A DNA stretch of 64,000 nucleotides from Perca fluviatilis (lineage: Eukaryota > Chordata > Actinopteri > Perciformes > Percidae). The DNA is taken from positions 18,671,437 to 18,735,436 of the forward strand of contig NC_053118.1 of the NCBI RefSeq assembly GCF_010015445.1, given 5' to 3'. The notes below the pieces were generated by a model. The model saw only the letters and a program-made list of their open reading frames with translations. It had not been told where the DNA came from and did not search any database. Position numbers and translations under genes: made by a program. Positions within the stretch are counted from its first letter, which is position 1. Each line of letters starts with the position of its first letter. Positions 37,286 through 48,066 of this stretch are shown piece by piece.

Positions 37286-37489
37286 ATGTACAGTTGTCCA
37301 AAATGTCAGTCAAGATTCACACTGATAAAGAAACTGATTTGGCACCTTCGTGAAATACATGCATTGTCAGAGGGATTGGAGTTCACACTTACTTGCAGCC
37401 AAGATGGTTGTCCAAGGACATACCACAGCATTAATTCATTTACCAAGCACCTTTCTAGAGAGCCCAATAGCAAGTACCACAGTTGTTGA
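37286..37489 (+). CDS. N-terminal zinc-finger segment of the EnSpm-like transposase gene
   Basis: This 67-codon frame holds two C2H2-type motifs: C4-x2-C7-x12-H20-x4-H25 and C37-x4-C42-x12-H55-x9-H65. It starts 11 bases after the cargo gene's stop. The large transposase frame continues downstream in a different frame. The two are probably parts of one ancestral protein separated by a frameshift between about 37430 and 37490, since no plausible intron fits. The zinc fingers probably bind the transposon ends. Confidence 0.6.
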   Translation: MYSCPKCQSRFTLIKKLIWHLREIHALSEGLEFTLTCSQDGCPRTYHSINSFTKHLSREPNSKYHSC

Positions 37490-39749
37490 ACCTTCTCTTC
37501 AGACCTTCCCAACATTTACTGACTTCCCAGGGACCATCGACACTACACCTCTAGAGGAAAACCTAGCTGAGCCTTCTGAGGGGTTTAAACTTCTTTCTTC
37601 AAGTGACAGTGCAGCCTCATTTGTGGCAAAAATGTATGCTGGATCAAATGTAACATTAATGGATGTAACAAGAACTGTAACTTGTGTTAAAGAACTTGTG
37701 GAAACAACTGTAGCTACATTACAAAATTCGGTTTCATCAGTGTTCAATAATCTGGAGGTACCACATGACCATGAACTTGTGCAACCATTAATGGAACAGT
37801 TTGAAAGTGCCAAACACATGTTTGATGACATAGACACTCCTTTTAAAATGAATACACATTTTTCAGAAAAATTTCATCTTGTCAAGCCAAAGGAACTTTT
37901 CCTTGGTCACAGGGCAGATACTGTACGGAAACAGGGACAAATGAAGCAGGTTTTGGCACCAGACACTTGTCAGTATGTACCAATACTTGAAACAATCAAA
38001 TTTCTATTTAGTAATGAAAAAATGCAAAATGTCTACTTAAAAAACAAGAAAAGGAATGACAACATGATGCGAGACTATAGTGATGGGTGTCAATTCTCTA
38101 CTCATCCACTATTCCAACTGTATCCAGAATCCCTGCAAATTCAGTTGTATTATGATGATGTTGAGACAACAAATCCTCTGGGCTCCAAAACAAAAATCCA
38201 TAAAATGGGTGCTGTATACTTCACTCTACAGAATTTACCCCCAGAATGCAATTCATCCCTAGCTCACATTCACTTATGTGTGTTATTTAATTCAATCGAC
38301 AGGGAAAAATATGGGCTTGGTAAGATACTAGAGCCACTTCTTGAGGACATCAGAGTCCTTGAAAACTCTGGTATAGAAGTTGAAGTTAATGGACAAACTC
38401 AAAAGCTGCATGGAACACTTTCAATTTTGACAGCAGATAATTTGGCAATACATTCATTGTGTGGCTATGTGGAAAGCTTTTCTGCAAACAAATGTTGCCA
38501 GTTTTGTTTGATCGATAAGCAGGAAATACAGTCAGTGTTTGATGAAGACAATGTCGAAAAACGTAACAGGGAGAACTATGAGCAACATGTAAGGTTCTGC
38601 GATCCAAGCTCAACTGGTGTTAAAGGGAACTCTTGTTTGAACAGTCTGCAATATTTCCATGTAACAGAAAATACATGTGTGGACATAATGCATGATGTAC
38701 TGGAGGGTGTGGCTCCTTTGGAAGTGAAGCTGTTGTTGCGCCACTTCATTTATGAAGAGAAGCTTTTCACATTAGAGCAACTTAATCACAGGATTGCTGG
38801 TTTTGACTATGGTTACATGAATGAGAAAAACAAACCAAGTGCCATTATCAATTTGAGATCTTCTGAAAATGCTGTCAGGCAAACTGCTTCCCAAATGTGG
38901 TGTCTCTTGCAAGTTTTACCATTTTTAGTGGGAGATTTCATTAATAGGGAAGACCAGTTTTGGCATCTGTTCATTTTGTTGAGGGAAATCTGCAGCATTA
39001 TCTTTGCACCGGTTGTAAGTGTTGGGCTTGCTGTGTTTCTTAAACAGCTCATCATAGATCACCATACGCTTTACAAGAAGTTGTTTTGCCAAAATCTAAT
39101 TCCGAAGCACCATTTTATGATACACTATCCAAGAATGCTGTGTTTGTTTGGACCTATTTCTCACTTGTGGTGTATGAGATTTGAGTCAAAGCATAATCCA
39201 ATGAAAAGGCAAGCGCATGTGGTATGCAATTTCAAAAATATTGCCAAAACTCTTGCTTATAAACATCAGGTTCAACAAATGTACAATTTCAAGCTTGGTG
39301 ACCCGTTTTGTAAAAAATACAGTGTTGGCAATGCCTTTCCTGTGAACATTGGTGCTTTAAAGAAAGCTGCTGTTATACTTGAGGGACTTAAATCAGCCCT
39401 GCACACTGATTTCACAATGAGTAGCATCATTTATGTTACACATTCGCTGACTGTAAATGGCCACACGTACAGGACTGGATCGGTGCTGCCATTAAAGACA
39501 CAGCATCACGGGGAGCACTTATTTGGAGAGATCATTCATGTTTTACCACAGGGAGGGGTATTCTTCTTCCTCATTAGAGTACTTGAAGTTAAGTACTTTG
39601 ACGAGCATTTCTATGCATATGTTGTGCAAAAAACAAAAGACTTTGAAATGATCAATGTAGATGATGTTGCAGATGTTAGGCCTCTTGACATTATGTCAAA
39701 TTTTAGTACTGAAGAGCTCTATCTCAATCCGAGGTATAAGATTTTGTAG
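37350..39749 (+). CDS. EnSpm/CACTA-like DDE transposase
   Basis: The open frame is 799 codons, but the natural protein probably joins it near 37480, after the zinc-finger frame at 37286. Three conserved acidic motifs fit the catalytic triad of this superfamily: D363 in TADNLAIH, D445/D449 in VDIMHDVLEG and E612 in MRFESKHNP. Cysteine/histidine motifs follow the first aspartate (ANKCCQFCLIDK). The C-terminal part contains YVVQKTKDFEMI and ends ELYLNPRYKIL. The core is uninterrupted, so catalytic activity cannot be excluded. The enzyme would excise and reintegrate the 28608-40395 element. It has no visible introns, unlike the cargo gene. Confidence 0.82.
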   Translation: MKYMHCQRDWSSHLLAAKMVVQGHTTALIHLPSTFLESPIASTTVVEPSLQTFPTFTDFPGTIDTTPLEENLAEPSEGFKLLSSSDSAASFVAKMYAGSNVTLMDVTRTVTCVKELVETTVATLQNSVSSVFNNLEVPHDHELVQPLMEQFESAKHMFDDIDTPFKMNTHFSEKFHLVKPKELFLGHRADTVRKQGQMKQVLAPDTCQYVPILETIKFLFSNEKMQNVYLKNKKRNDNMMRDYSDGCQFSTHPLFQLYPESLQIQLYYDDVETTNPLGSKTKIHKMGAVYFTLQNLPPECNSSLAHIHLCVLFNSIDREKYGLGKILEPLLEDIRVLENSGIEVEVNGQTQKLHGTLSILTADNLAIHSLCGYVESFSANKCCQFCLIDKQEIQSVFDEDNVEKRNRENYEQHVRFCDPSSTGVKGNSCLNSLQYFHVTENTCVDIMHDVLEGVAPLEVKLLLRHFIYEEKLFTLEQLNHRIAGFDYGYMNEKNKPSAIINLRSSENAVRQTASQMWCLLQVLPFLVGDFINREDQFWHLFILLREICSIIFAPVVSVGLAVFLKQLIIDHHTLYKKLFCQNLIPKHHFMIHYPRMLCLFGPISHLWCMRFESKHNPMKRQAHVVCNFKNIAKTLAYKHQVQQMYNFKLGDPFCKKYSVGNAFPVNIGALKKAAVILEGLKSALHTDFTMSSIIYVTHSLTVNGHTYRTGSVLPLKTQHHGEHLFGEIIHVLPQGGVFFFLIRVLEVKYFDEHFYAYVVQKTKDFEMINVDDVADVRPLDIMSNFSTEELYLNPRYKIL

Positions 39750-39820
39750 GTGCTTCTGTTGATGGTGATGTCATGTTCAGAATTTACTTTAAAAAACATG
39801 GATTTTTGAACTTGTGTTAT

Positions 39821-40051
39821 ATATATTGTATTACAAATGAATGTAATGCCTGTTTATATTGTATTACAGATGATTGTAATGCCTGTTTATATTGTATTAC
39901 AGATGATTGTAATGCCTGTTTATATTGTATTTCAAATGAATGTAATGCCTGGTTATATTGTATTTCAAATGAATGTAATGCCTGGTTATATTGTATTTCA
40001 AATGAATGTAATGCCTGTTTATATTGTATTTCAAATGAATGTAATGCCTTT
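39821..40051. repeat. 33-bp tandem repeat downstream of the transposase stop
   Basis: About seven copies of a 33-bp unit (ttatattgtatt..tgtaatgcctgt) lie 70 bases after the stop. The unit length is a multiple of three, so frames across it stay open, which produces spurious repetitive open frames. Confidence 0.92.
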
Positions 40052-40395
40052 TAAGTTTTGAAAAAATGTGCTTTTTAAAAGGGTTTCAAATGAAATCTTA
40101 AATAAATGACTAATTAATGTATTTTTGCTTCATTATTTTTATATTAAAGGAAACAATTAATTTACACACAACTAACACTTTTATGTGTGTATCTGGTGTA
40201 CACATGATTTACACACAATGTGTAGAACTAACACATTCATGTGTTAAGCTGCATAACACAGCAAATGTGTAAAAGTGGTTTACACATTTGCTGTGTTGAA
40301 TTTAACACAACATGTGTTGTCCCTGAGCACACTCTGTAGATGTGTTAAAATTCAACACATGTTGTGTCATTTTTAACACATCACTTCTTAGAGTG

Positions 40396-41300
40396 TACTA
40401 ATAATAGTTGTGTACTGTGATATGCATTCAAAACACTTCAGGGTGTAGACTGATACAGGTGAACAAGTCATGTAAACTTTTAAATTAACTTTGTTGGCAG
40501 AATATATGCAACACCCAGCAAATTAAATTCCAGACATTTTAATAGCTAATTAATGTGAAGTTCTTTGTATTTGGCATTCTCTAATATCTTTCGAGTCATG
40601 CTGGTGTTTGTGCAGAGGTGTAAACAAACAGAAAGTTAAAAAATTATCTGAAAAGCTCTTGAATGGTCTAAAAACAGCTTGTTAGATAAAGGTTGTCCAC
40701 TAGATGGGGCTATACTGTTCATAGTTCATTCCCACAAAAGTTACCTCTACTCTCCACAAATTTCCAGCAGGTTATACACAAATATCAAATAAATACACGG
40801 GCTGAACAGTTGAATGTGTACACACTGTGATCTAGACTCAACAGCTAATAACCAGGAATGAGGGGCTGTAATAGTTTACCAAAACTGTGTTACAGTAAAC
40901 ACTCACCAACAGGTCAAATTCCTACCTGCACTAAATTTATGAATATTTTATATATACTGTATATAAATATACCATAAAAAAGGACCCTTTATACATTCAC
41001 ACAAGTCTCAGCACACCCAGATAGGGCAGCATTCACACTTTCCTTCTAGAACAACCTGAGCTTAAAAAAGAAATGATACTGTACACAAATGGGCATTTGT
41101 TGCCAATTAGTTTATGATTGAGTAACATTGAGAGCCCTTTCTGTATTTATTATATATTAATGTGTGTTAGGAAACAGGTCTCAAATGCTCAATCTTTGAC
41201 ACGTTAAAGACCTGCATACACTGACAGCAAATTATGACATGCTTCAACTTTGAAACTGAGTATCCTTATTGATTATATGAGACAAATTTATATTAAACGA
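40396..41300. repeat. Right-hand part of unit 3
   Basis: After about 85 bases of unrelated sequence, homology to 1690-2490 and 10705-11510 resumes at 40483 and ends at about 41300 (attaaacgag). Beyond this the Ly6 exons expected from units 1 and 2 are absent. Confidence 0.8.
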
Positions 41301-43540
41301 GAAAGGGGTGCAACTACCCAGTGTCAGAGGGGTATGCAGCAACAATTTTGGCGCTTATGTTTTCAAAATTCCACTCCTGCTGCAAAGAAAATTCCATCAC
41401 ACAACAAATAAATAAATAAGTGTACCATCATCATGTATGGGGTTTAAATAATAAAGGTTTATTTTAAAGTATTTTTCAGTATTTTGTTTCCTGTGTCTTG
41501 CTTCAGGGCTGCATCAGGTCGCACCCCCATAGACACGTGTGTGTATGTTATTTTGTGTGTGTGTGTGTTCGTGTGTGTGTTTGTTTTGCGTGAGAGAGTG
41601 TAAAGTGGGTTCTTAGTTCCTACCTGACTGACGACTCCATATGTACTAAGCAGCCCTTGTTGGCCAAATACTGTAGCTAGTTTTGTCATTCACATAGCAA
41701 TCAGACTGAACTGAATTTGGCATCAACAACATGACTTTGAATACTTTATTCTAGACCAATACATACATTTAAACAAATGGTATTGGCATTAACATGCCCT
41801 CAGAGACTACTGCTTAGACTACTTCTGTTTTGATTATGTAGATTTTTTCAGTCAAGTCACTCACTCAGAGGTTGATTTTACCCTGGTAAAAATCATAGCA
41901 AGGATTTATGCTACTTACTATTTACAACAGTTAGACTTTCAGAGGCTGCAACTGTCCTGTCATTGTATCTATTCCTGTGCTAGATTCCAGAAATGGTACC
42001 AGTGAAGCAAGTCCCACCCAAGAAGATGGACAAGCCAACTAGTGCTCAGGATTTCTTTGCCACAAGGAGGTACAACTTGAATGTATTAATTTTGTTCTGG
42101 CATTGTCATGTGATGCTATTTTATTTTATTTAAATGTATGTGTGTGTACTTCTAACATGTTTGGTTGGTAAAATAAATGTTGTAAATTCAAATCGGACCT
42201 ATTAAAAGGTAACCTCCATGAAAACCGACGAATGTCAAACATTAAACTAACTTCACTCCGGTTCTGGACCGGATGTATTCTTGAGTCTATAAGATAAAAA
42301 TAATATAATAAGATAACCTTGTTTGAAATGGGTTTTGCTAAAAGAATTTTTTTTGTGTTGTCTATACTACTACGTATACTATGTTGACTGTGTTAAATAG
42401 AATTGCATTACTAAAAACAGAATAAAATACAATATTCATTTACTAAAACTAGACTAAATGTCAGTTTTCGTCGACTAAAACCAGACGAAAATAGTCATGG
42501 ATAATTCTGACAAAATTAAGACTAAAATGTTCAGACTTTTAGTCAACTGAAACTTGACTAGACTAAAAAGAGTATGAACATGACTAAAACTAATAAAAAC
42601 TAAAATGACAGCTTAACACAATGACTAGACTAAAATTAATTAAAACGGGCCGCCAAAAACAACACTGTAAGCAACACTAACATTAAAGTGCAAAATGAAA
42701 CAAAAGTGAGGAGGACTCAGAGCTTGAACTGGACATTTTGTTTTGTGTGGTCTAATAGAACTCCTACCTGATGTCTCATCTCTACTTGATGCCATTGCCG
42801 ACCTCATGTCTATCTCATTCACTCCTTGCCTGTGTACTTCTCCATTAAGACATATTGTCAAACAAACATTAATAGATTTTCCATATTAGTTTTTCCATAT
42901 TAATAATATTTCAATCAGGAGAGACTTCGTTGCAGATATGCAAATATGTATTGTACATATGCATAATATGAAATGTACAAAGTCTTTGGGGATTAGATTC
43001 CATTGTTAAAAGTATTTTAAAGGGGTAGAGAAGCCAGACATATTCCCCCCGATGGAGACTAGACACTGGTGATGGTGGAGAAGGAACCCGGAGACCGAAC
43101 GAAGGAGCCGTCTTGCTGGAAAGAGACTCAGGTTGCCGTGGTTGACGATAACCAGAGGTGGAAGGGGAGGAGGATGGTTGCACGCCTCTTTATAAAATAC
43201 GATGAATATTGCGCTACCCGCTAATGAAGTGAGCAGAAGGCACGGACAATAGAATGAGGGCCACAGACGACGATGAATAGTAGTATAAATGCCTCATACA
43301 CGCTCCTTGACGTCAGTAATGAACTACTGATTATTATTGTGAAAGCTCTGAAGACTTTTAACATGCGTGTCGGTTCCCTAACAAGAAAAGAATCTTACAC
43401 CTGCCCAAGAATTAGAACATTGATTAAACCCCAGAACATGTCACGAGTAGGCCTACGTGACAAAATGCATGGAAGCCACTCTATCGCCTATCAACATATA
43501 ACATAAATGTATAAAACTTCCGTATTACCGGTGGGTGGCC
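41301..43540. other. No convincing gene; simple and degenerate repeats
   Basis: The stretch contains a GT-rich tract (41535-41585) and an array of degenerate actaaaa/agactaaa motifs at about 42420-42650. One short exon-like piece (about 41987-42070, ending before GTAC) lacks partners. Nothing else is supportable. Confidence 0.5.
42420..42650. repeat. Degenerate ACTAAAA-motif repeat
   Basis: Motifs such as gactaaaac, tagactaaaa and aactaaaatgac recur irregularly about every 10-20 bases on the plus strand. The family is not recognised. Confidence 0.7.
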
Positions 43541-44171
43541 ACATAACAATTTTTGGTTCTCTAAAGATTCTGGGAAGGTTCGCTGAAGGTTCCAGTTACT
43601 ACTAACTATTATTAATAATCATAATAATTAATAATAGTGATGATAAAAATAATAATAATAATAATACTTGATCATCCAGATGTAATATTGGCGACCGATT
43701 ATAGCCAATTTATAAGCCACCTTGTAAGATATATGTGTGATATTGAAATTCAACTTGGTAATTGTCAAGTACTCCTAAATAAGAATTCACCAGCAATGAG
43801 TTATTTATTTAGAGTAGGAAATAAAAGAGAAAAGATAAAGTGGCAAGGGGTGTTTGGCCCATATCTGTGAAACAAATTGAGTGGAAATGAGTGTGTGTGG
43901 GGTGTGGTAACCAGTTCATGAGATGGAAATCTTTGGTCAATAACGGTAAATGGAAAAAGGACATTGGTGAAATGTTAAATGTGTGTATGATCTGTTTTCT
44001 TCACAGGTCTTTATGAGGAGGAAGATCCTGTAGGGTAAGTTCTGTCAAGGACTCCTGGAAGATGCTGGATCTGGTGTGAATGTGGTATATGTTACCATAT
44101 TAATGTAATTATATATATTGCATGGTTGTAAAATGCATTGAATGTCTTGTATAGTTTAATTGTTTATTTAT

Positions 44172-45240
44172 ATACGTGTGTGTCAAGGTCAAGTTTATTT
44201 ATAGAGCACATTTACAAGCAGTCACTACTGCCCCAAAGTGCTGTACAGATACTAATACCGGTAACAGCATAAAAAGCATACTAATTAACCAAGAAGAAAA
44301 AGTAAAAAAACCCACTAAAAACATAATATCCCAAAAACAATAATAATTAAAACATATGTAAACATGATTACAAACAATCTTGACAATGTCACAGCTCAGC
44401 TTGTGTTAAAAGCCATTTCAAAAAGATGAGTTTTTAAAAGTGATTTAAATGACTCAATAGAGCTAGCCGCTTTAATATTGAGGGGAAGAGCATTCCAGAG
44501 CTTAGGACCTGCAACTGAAAAAGCTCTGTCCCCTCTGGTTTTCAGTCTGGATCTAGGACAGTCCAAAAGAGGCTGGTCATTTGACCTAAGTGCTCTGACT
44601 GGGGTAGTAAAATCAACATATCAGCTAAATAAGAAGGTGCCAATCTATTTAAAGATTTAAAAACGAATAATAAAATCTTAAAATGGATTCTGAGAGCGAC
44701 AGGCAACCAGTGGAGAGACGATAGTACTGGGGTAATGTGGTCATAGCGCTTTTTCCCTGTCAGCAGGCGTGCAGCTGCATTTTTAACTAATTGCAATCGG
44801 CAAACAGAAGACTGGTCGAGGCCATAGTATAAAGAGTTGCAGTAGTCCAGGCGATTTGTAATCAGGGCATGTACAACTTTTTCCAGTTGACTTTGGGGTA
44901 GGTACAACTTCACCTTCCCAAGAAGTTGAAGCTGAAAGAAGCTTGTTTTTACTACTGAGCTAAATTTGTTTATCCAGTTCAAACGAACTATCAATAATAA
45001 CTCCAAGACTTTTTACACACGGGCTGTAGTTATTGAGTAATGGGCCAAGAGCACTATTTAAATCTGAGATATCGGGTTCCCCAAAAGTTATAATTTCAGT
45101 TTTTCTGTCATTTAAGTCTAATTTAGTGACATCCAATCTTTTATTTCACGTAGACAATTACTCAGTGCTTCAATAGAATTTGTTTTGGTATTTAAAAAGG
45201 TAAATAGATCTGGACGTCATCTGCAAAGCAGTGAAACAAA
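44172..45240 (-). pseudogene. L2-clade LINE reverse transcriptase, 3' fragment
   Basis: On the minus strand the reverse-transcriptase active-site box reads CFADDVQIYLP at about 45200-45230. It is followed, with frame breaks, by the frame 45006-44542 carrying NRLDYCNSLYYGL, LQLVKNAAARLLTG and ITPVLSSLHWLPV, and by LWNALPL and FKSLLKTHLFEMAF at about 44420-44510. This order is typical of the end of ORF2 in fish L2-like LINEs. The tail continues to about 44172. The copy is 5'-truncated and broken by frameshifts. Confidence 0.85.
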
Positions 45241-45294
45241 ATATTATATTTTTGGAAAATTGATCCCATGGGCAGCATATACAGTGAAAACAAG

Positions 45295-45296
<2 letters not shown>

Positions 45297-45368
<72 letters not shown>
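45297..45368. repeat. GT microsatellite
   Basis: A nearly pure (GT)n tract of about 72 bp lies just outside the 5' truncation point of the LINE fragment. Confidence 0.95.
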
Positions 45369-45372
<4 letters not shown>

Positions 45373-46189
45373 TTACTAAGAATTTAAGTTTTGTTAACCA
45401 TGTTAAGAATTTGTTGTAGGCCTACTTTGTTGTACTGTTGTCTTGTCATTCTTGTAGATCTAATTGTTACTGCTTGTTTGTTCCTGGTTATCTAATGAAA
45501 TTGTTTCAGATATTTATAAATGTATATATGTATACATGTGTATGTATATATTTGTATTCATGCATTTCTCCAAATGATTTGTATATGCGACCAGAAGATG
45601 TTTGCTAAATAAGTTTGTGGTGTATTGTAATCCCATGTGGGATGGGCCAAATGTTTGGCATGACACAGAAATAAAATTTAACTAACTATAAATAAAAAAT
45701 AAATTTAAAAAGTCCTTTTGTAAAGTCATGTGTCAGTATCTCTTTATTCTTGTTTACATAGTAGAATGAAGCACACAGAGAAGCAGTCACCATCAGCTAG
45801 TCTGTATTACAGCTTTTTTCTTTCCTCCCCACAATTGATTGCTTCAGAGTATAAATTCATCCCATGAAGCTATGCATCATGCTTAGTTATTTTTGTTACA
45901 TGACCATTTACATCTGTGTACTTTTGGGTCAGATATTGAATCAAGAAGTGAAAACATCATACTCTTTAAAGATTATACTTGTTACTGCAAATCGCAGTAA
46001 CAAGTATAATTGCAGTCAGAAACGTGTTAAGGGACCCTTAAGGTTAAAGTTAGTTTTGTAGAACCTTGAAATAACCTCCAGGGAATGTTCCCTAAACCTG
46101 TTCCCTTAACACGTTTCTGACTTCAATTATACTTGTTACAGCGAACCTTCCCGGAACCTTTAGAGAACCAAAAATGTTTATGTGGGATG

Positions 46190-46760
46190 CTAAAGGTTAG
46201 TTGAATGTGAAACATTAACCTTAAGAGAACCTTTAGGGAACGTTCTCTGGAGGTTATTTCAAGGTTCTACAAAACTAACCTTTACAGAACCTTTAGGGAA
46301 CATTCAGAGAAGGTTAGCTGAAGGTAAAACAATTTAACCTTAAGAGAACCTTTAGGAAAATCCCCTGGAGGTTATTTCAAGGTTCTACAAAACTAACCTT
46401 TACAGAACCTTTAGGGAACATTAATGGAAGGTTAGCTGAAGGTAAAAAAAATTAACCTTAAGAGAACCTTTAGGGAACGCTCCCTAGAGGTTATTTCAAG
46501 GTTCTACAAAACTAACCTTTACAGAACTTCTAGGGAATGTTCAGAGAAGGTAAAAAAAAATAACCTTAAGAAAACTTTTAGGGAACGTTCCCTAAAAGGT
46601 TCTTTAAAAGTTCAACAAAAACAACTTTAAGAGAATGTTCCAGGAAGGTTAGCTGAAGGTTCCAAAATATTTTACCTTTAGGGAACGTTCTGGGAAGGTT
46701 CCCTAAAGGCATTACCTTCAGAGAACCTTTAGGGAACATTCCCTAAAGGGTATGTGTTTG
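46190..46760. repeat. Degenerate minisatellite of GGAACCTTTAGGGAAC-type motifs
   Basis: A unit of roughly 110-120 bp (ggttatttcaaggttctaca..aacctttagggaac) is repeated about four times and then decays into shorter motifs. It adjoins the right arm of the foldback element and shares its GGTTC/GAACC words. Confidence 0.7.
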
Positions 46761-48066
46761 CTGGGCGGCAACATGAATGAACAAAAACGCAACCCGATGA
46801 GACAACTTAACTTCGAAGGTTTGGATGTTCCAGCTGATTTGAACACACCAGTTCCTCTGCCATGATGGAACCGACTGAAGTCGCGTTCAGTGCTGACGGA
46901 ATGAGAGTCTGGCAGCCGGAGGCTAGCTGTGCAGGTCAGAGCAGGGCGAGTCAGGTGCTGTCAATCGAGGCAAACATTCCCAGGACTTCAGTCTTGTGTG
47001 TATAACTCGCTGGAATAAAATAGCGCTGCCAGGTTGCTGCCATTTGTTCCCGCGTGTATCCACCGGAGCAGCAAAAAAGCTGCTTGACAGAAACAAGTGC
47101 GAGTGAGAGATTTCCTCTAAGGATAGGATAAGAATAGACATCAGCTGCTACCACCACGAGACGCAGGCCCTGAAAAGGTGACGTGAACGTGTACTAATTG
47201 CACGTTTGCCTGAAAAGACAGCTGATAGCAAGGAGAGAAGAATTTAAAGCAGGATGTCATGCTGTGATTGGATCATGAATTCCGTGGCCAATTCTGGTTG
47301 GTTTACGGAAAAGTGAACGCCTCTTAACAGCTGATTAGTTTTAGGAAGAGATAGTGATGATTGAAGCTATTTAGAAGTTGGAATCAAGTGGCTCCCCCTA
47401 CACTTTCACCTAATGTTAGACCCTCCTGTTACCCTCCGCTGTCTTTCCTGGTCTGCCATCCTCACGCCTGAATGAAATGAACTCACTGTTAAATATAGCA
47501 GCATAAATTCAATTCTTATCAGTGTAGTGATGGCATCAGATAAGACAACTATTATGCAGTAAGGTTGTGCTGCTGTTGAAATAACATTCACATTTTGGAT
47601 TTTAAAATATAGAGAGCCACTTAGCATAGACCTTTAAAGAGAGAGAGAGATGTGACCCTGTAATTACAGCTTCCATGTCACTCAACAGATGTAACTATAG
47701 CCTGTATGTCTGACAGCACAGCTAACATGAACAGCTAATGGTAAAACTAAATCTATTAATGATTCCATGGTAAACCAGAGTTATTGCATAAGTTATATTT
47801 TCCAGCTTCTTGTCATTTATTGTGCATGCTACCTTATATTTTATTTACCAGTTGTTATTTTACCTTAATAAAATTGAGATATGTCAAGCCTGGGATTGGT
47901 ACCATAGGGTTTAACTAAATGTAGCTATCAGCAACATTGGTTTGCATTAAGCTAGCCGTAAACCCCACTTTAGCTGCTAGTGTTAGCAAACACTAGCTAG
48001 TCTGAGAACAGTCTGTTAACATGAATATTTGCAAGCCTCCAAGTTTGGTAGCAAATATATGCATGA
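46761..48066. other. No recognised gene
   Basis: The sequence is mixed-composition with a few short open frames (for example minus strand 46923-47157) and a GA run at about 47637-47650. I see no domain, splice pattern or terminal repeat. Confidence 0.4.

Larger units (their letters stand above)
28608..40395 (+). mobile_element. 11.8-kb EnSpm/CACTA-like transposon with cargo gene and transposase
   Basis: The inverted termini match over more than 30 bp (CACTCTTAGAAG and its inverse CTTCTTAGAGTG, continuing with gatgtgttaaaa and tgacaca), flanked by TA at 28606-28607 and 40396-40397. Subterminal acacatg/tgtgtt motifs are repeated at both ends. The plus strand carries a spliced SAMD3-like gene (28870-37274) and, 11 bases on, a transposase gene (37286-39749). 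CACTC termini plus a DDE transposase of the EnSpm type support the assignment. Several later insertions sit inside it. Confidence 0.85.
14191..41300. repeat. Diverged and expanded unit 3
   Basis: Colinear but more diverged homology to units 1 and 2 appears as islands: 14191-14330, 15336-15925, 21362-21446, 24547-25283, 26520-26710, 27270-28210 and 40483-41300. The gaps between islands are insertions, mostly transposons. Homology stops at about 41300, corresponding to about 2490 in unit 1, just short of the Ly6 coding exons. Unit 3 therefore has no Ly6 gene. Confidence 0.85.
43541..46186. mobile_element. Foldback element with GGTTCTCTAAAG arms, containing a LINE fragment
   Basis: The left end (43541-43586: cacataacaatttttggttc) returns inverted at 46139-46186 (gaaccaaaaatgtttatgtg). 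A second inverted pair inside the right part (45975-46030 versus 46095-46140, sharing aagtataattg) adds further stem structure. An L2-type LINE fragment and a long GT microsatellite lie between the arms. No target duplication could be fixed. Confidence 0.5.

Noticed and set aside
37350..39749. The 799-codon frame as a host gene
   Set aside because: It lies between matched transposon termini with a target duplication and has the DDE motifs of EnSpm-like transposases.
39773..40061. Repetitive frames of 93 and 74 residues after the transposase
   Set aside because: They are translations of the 33-bp tandem repeat; no evidence of coding beyond the periodicity.
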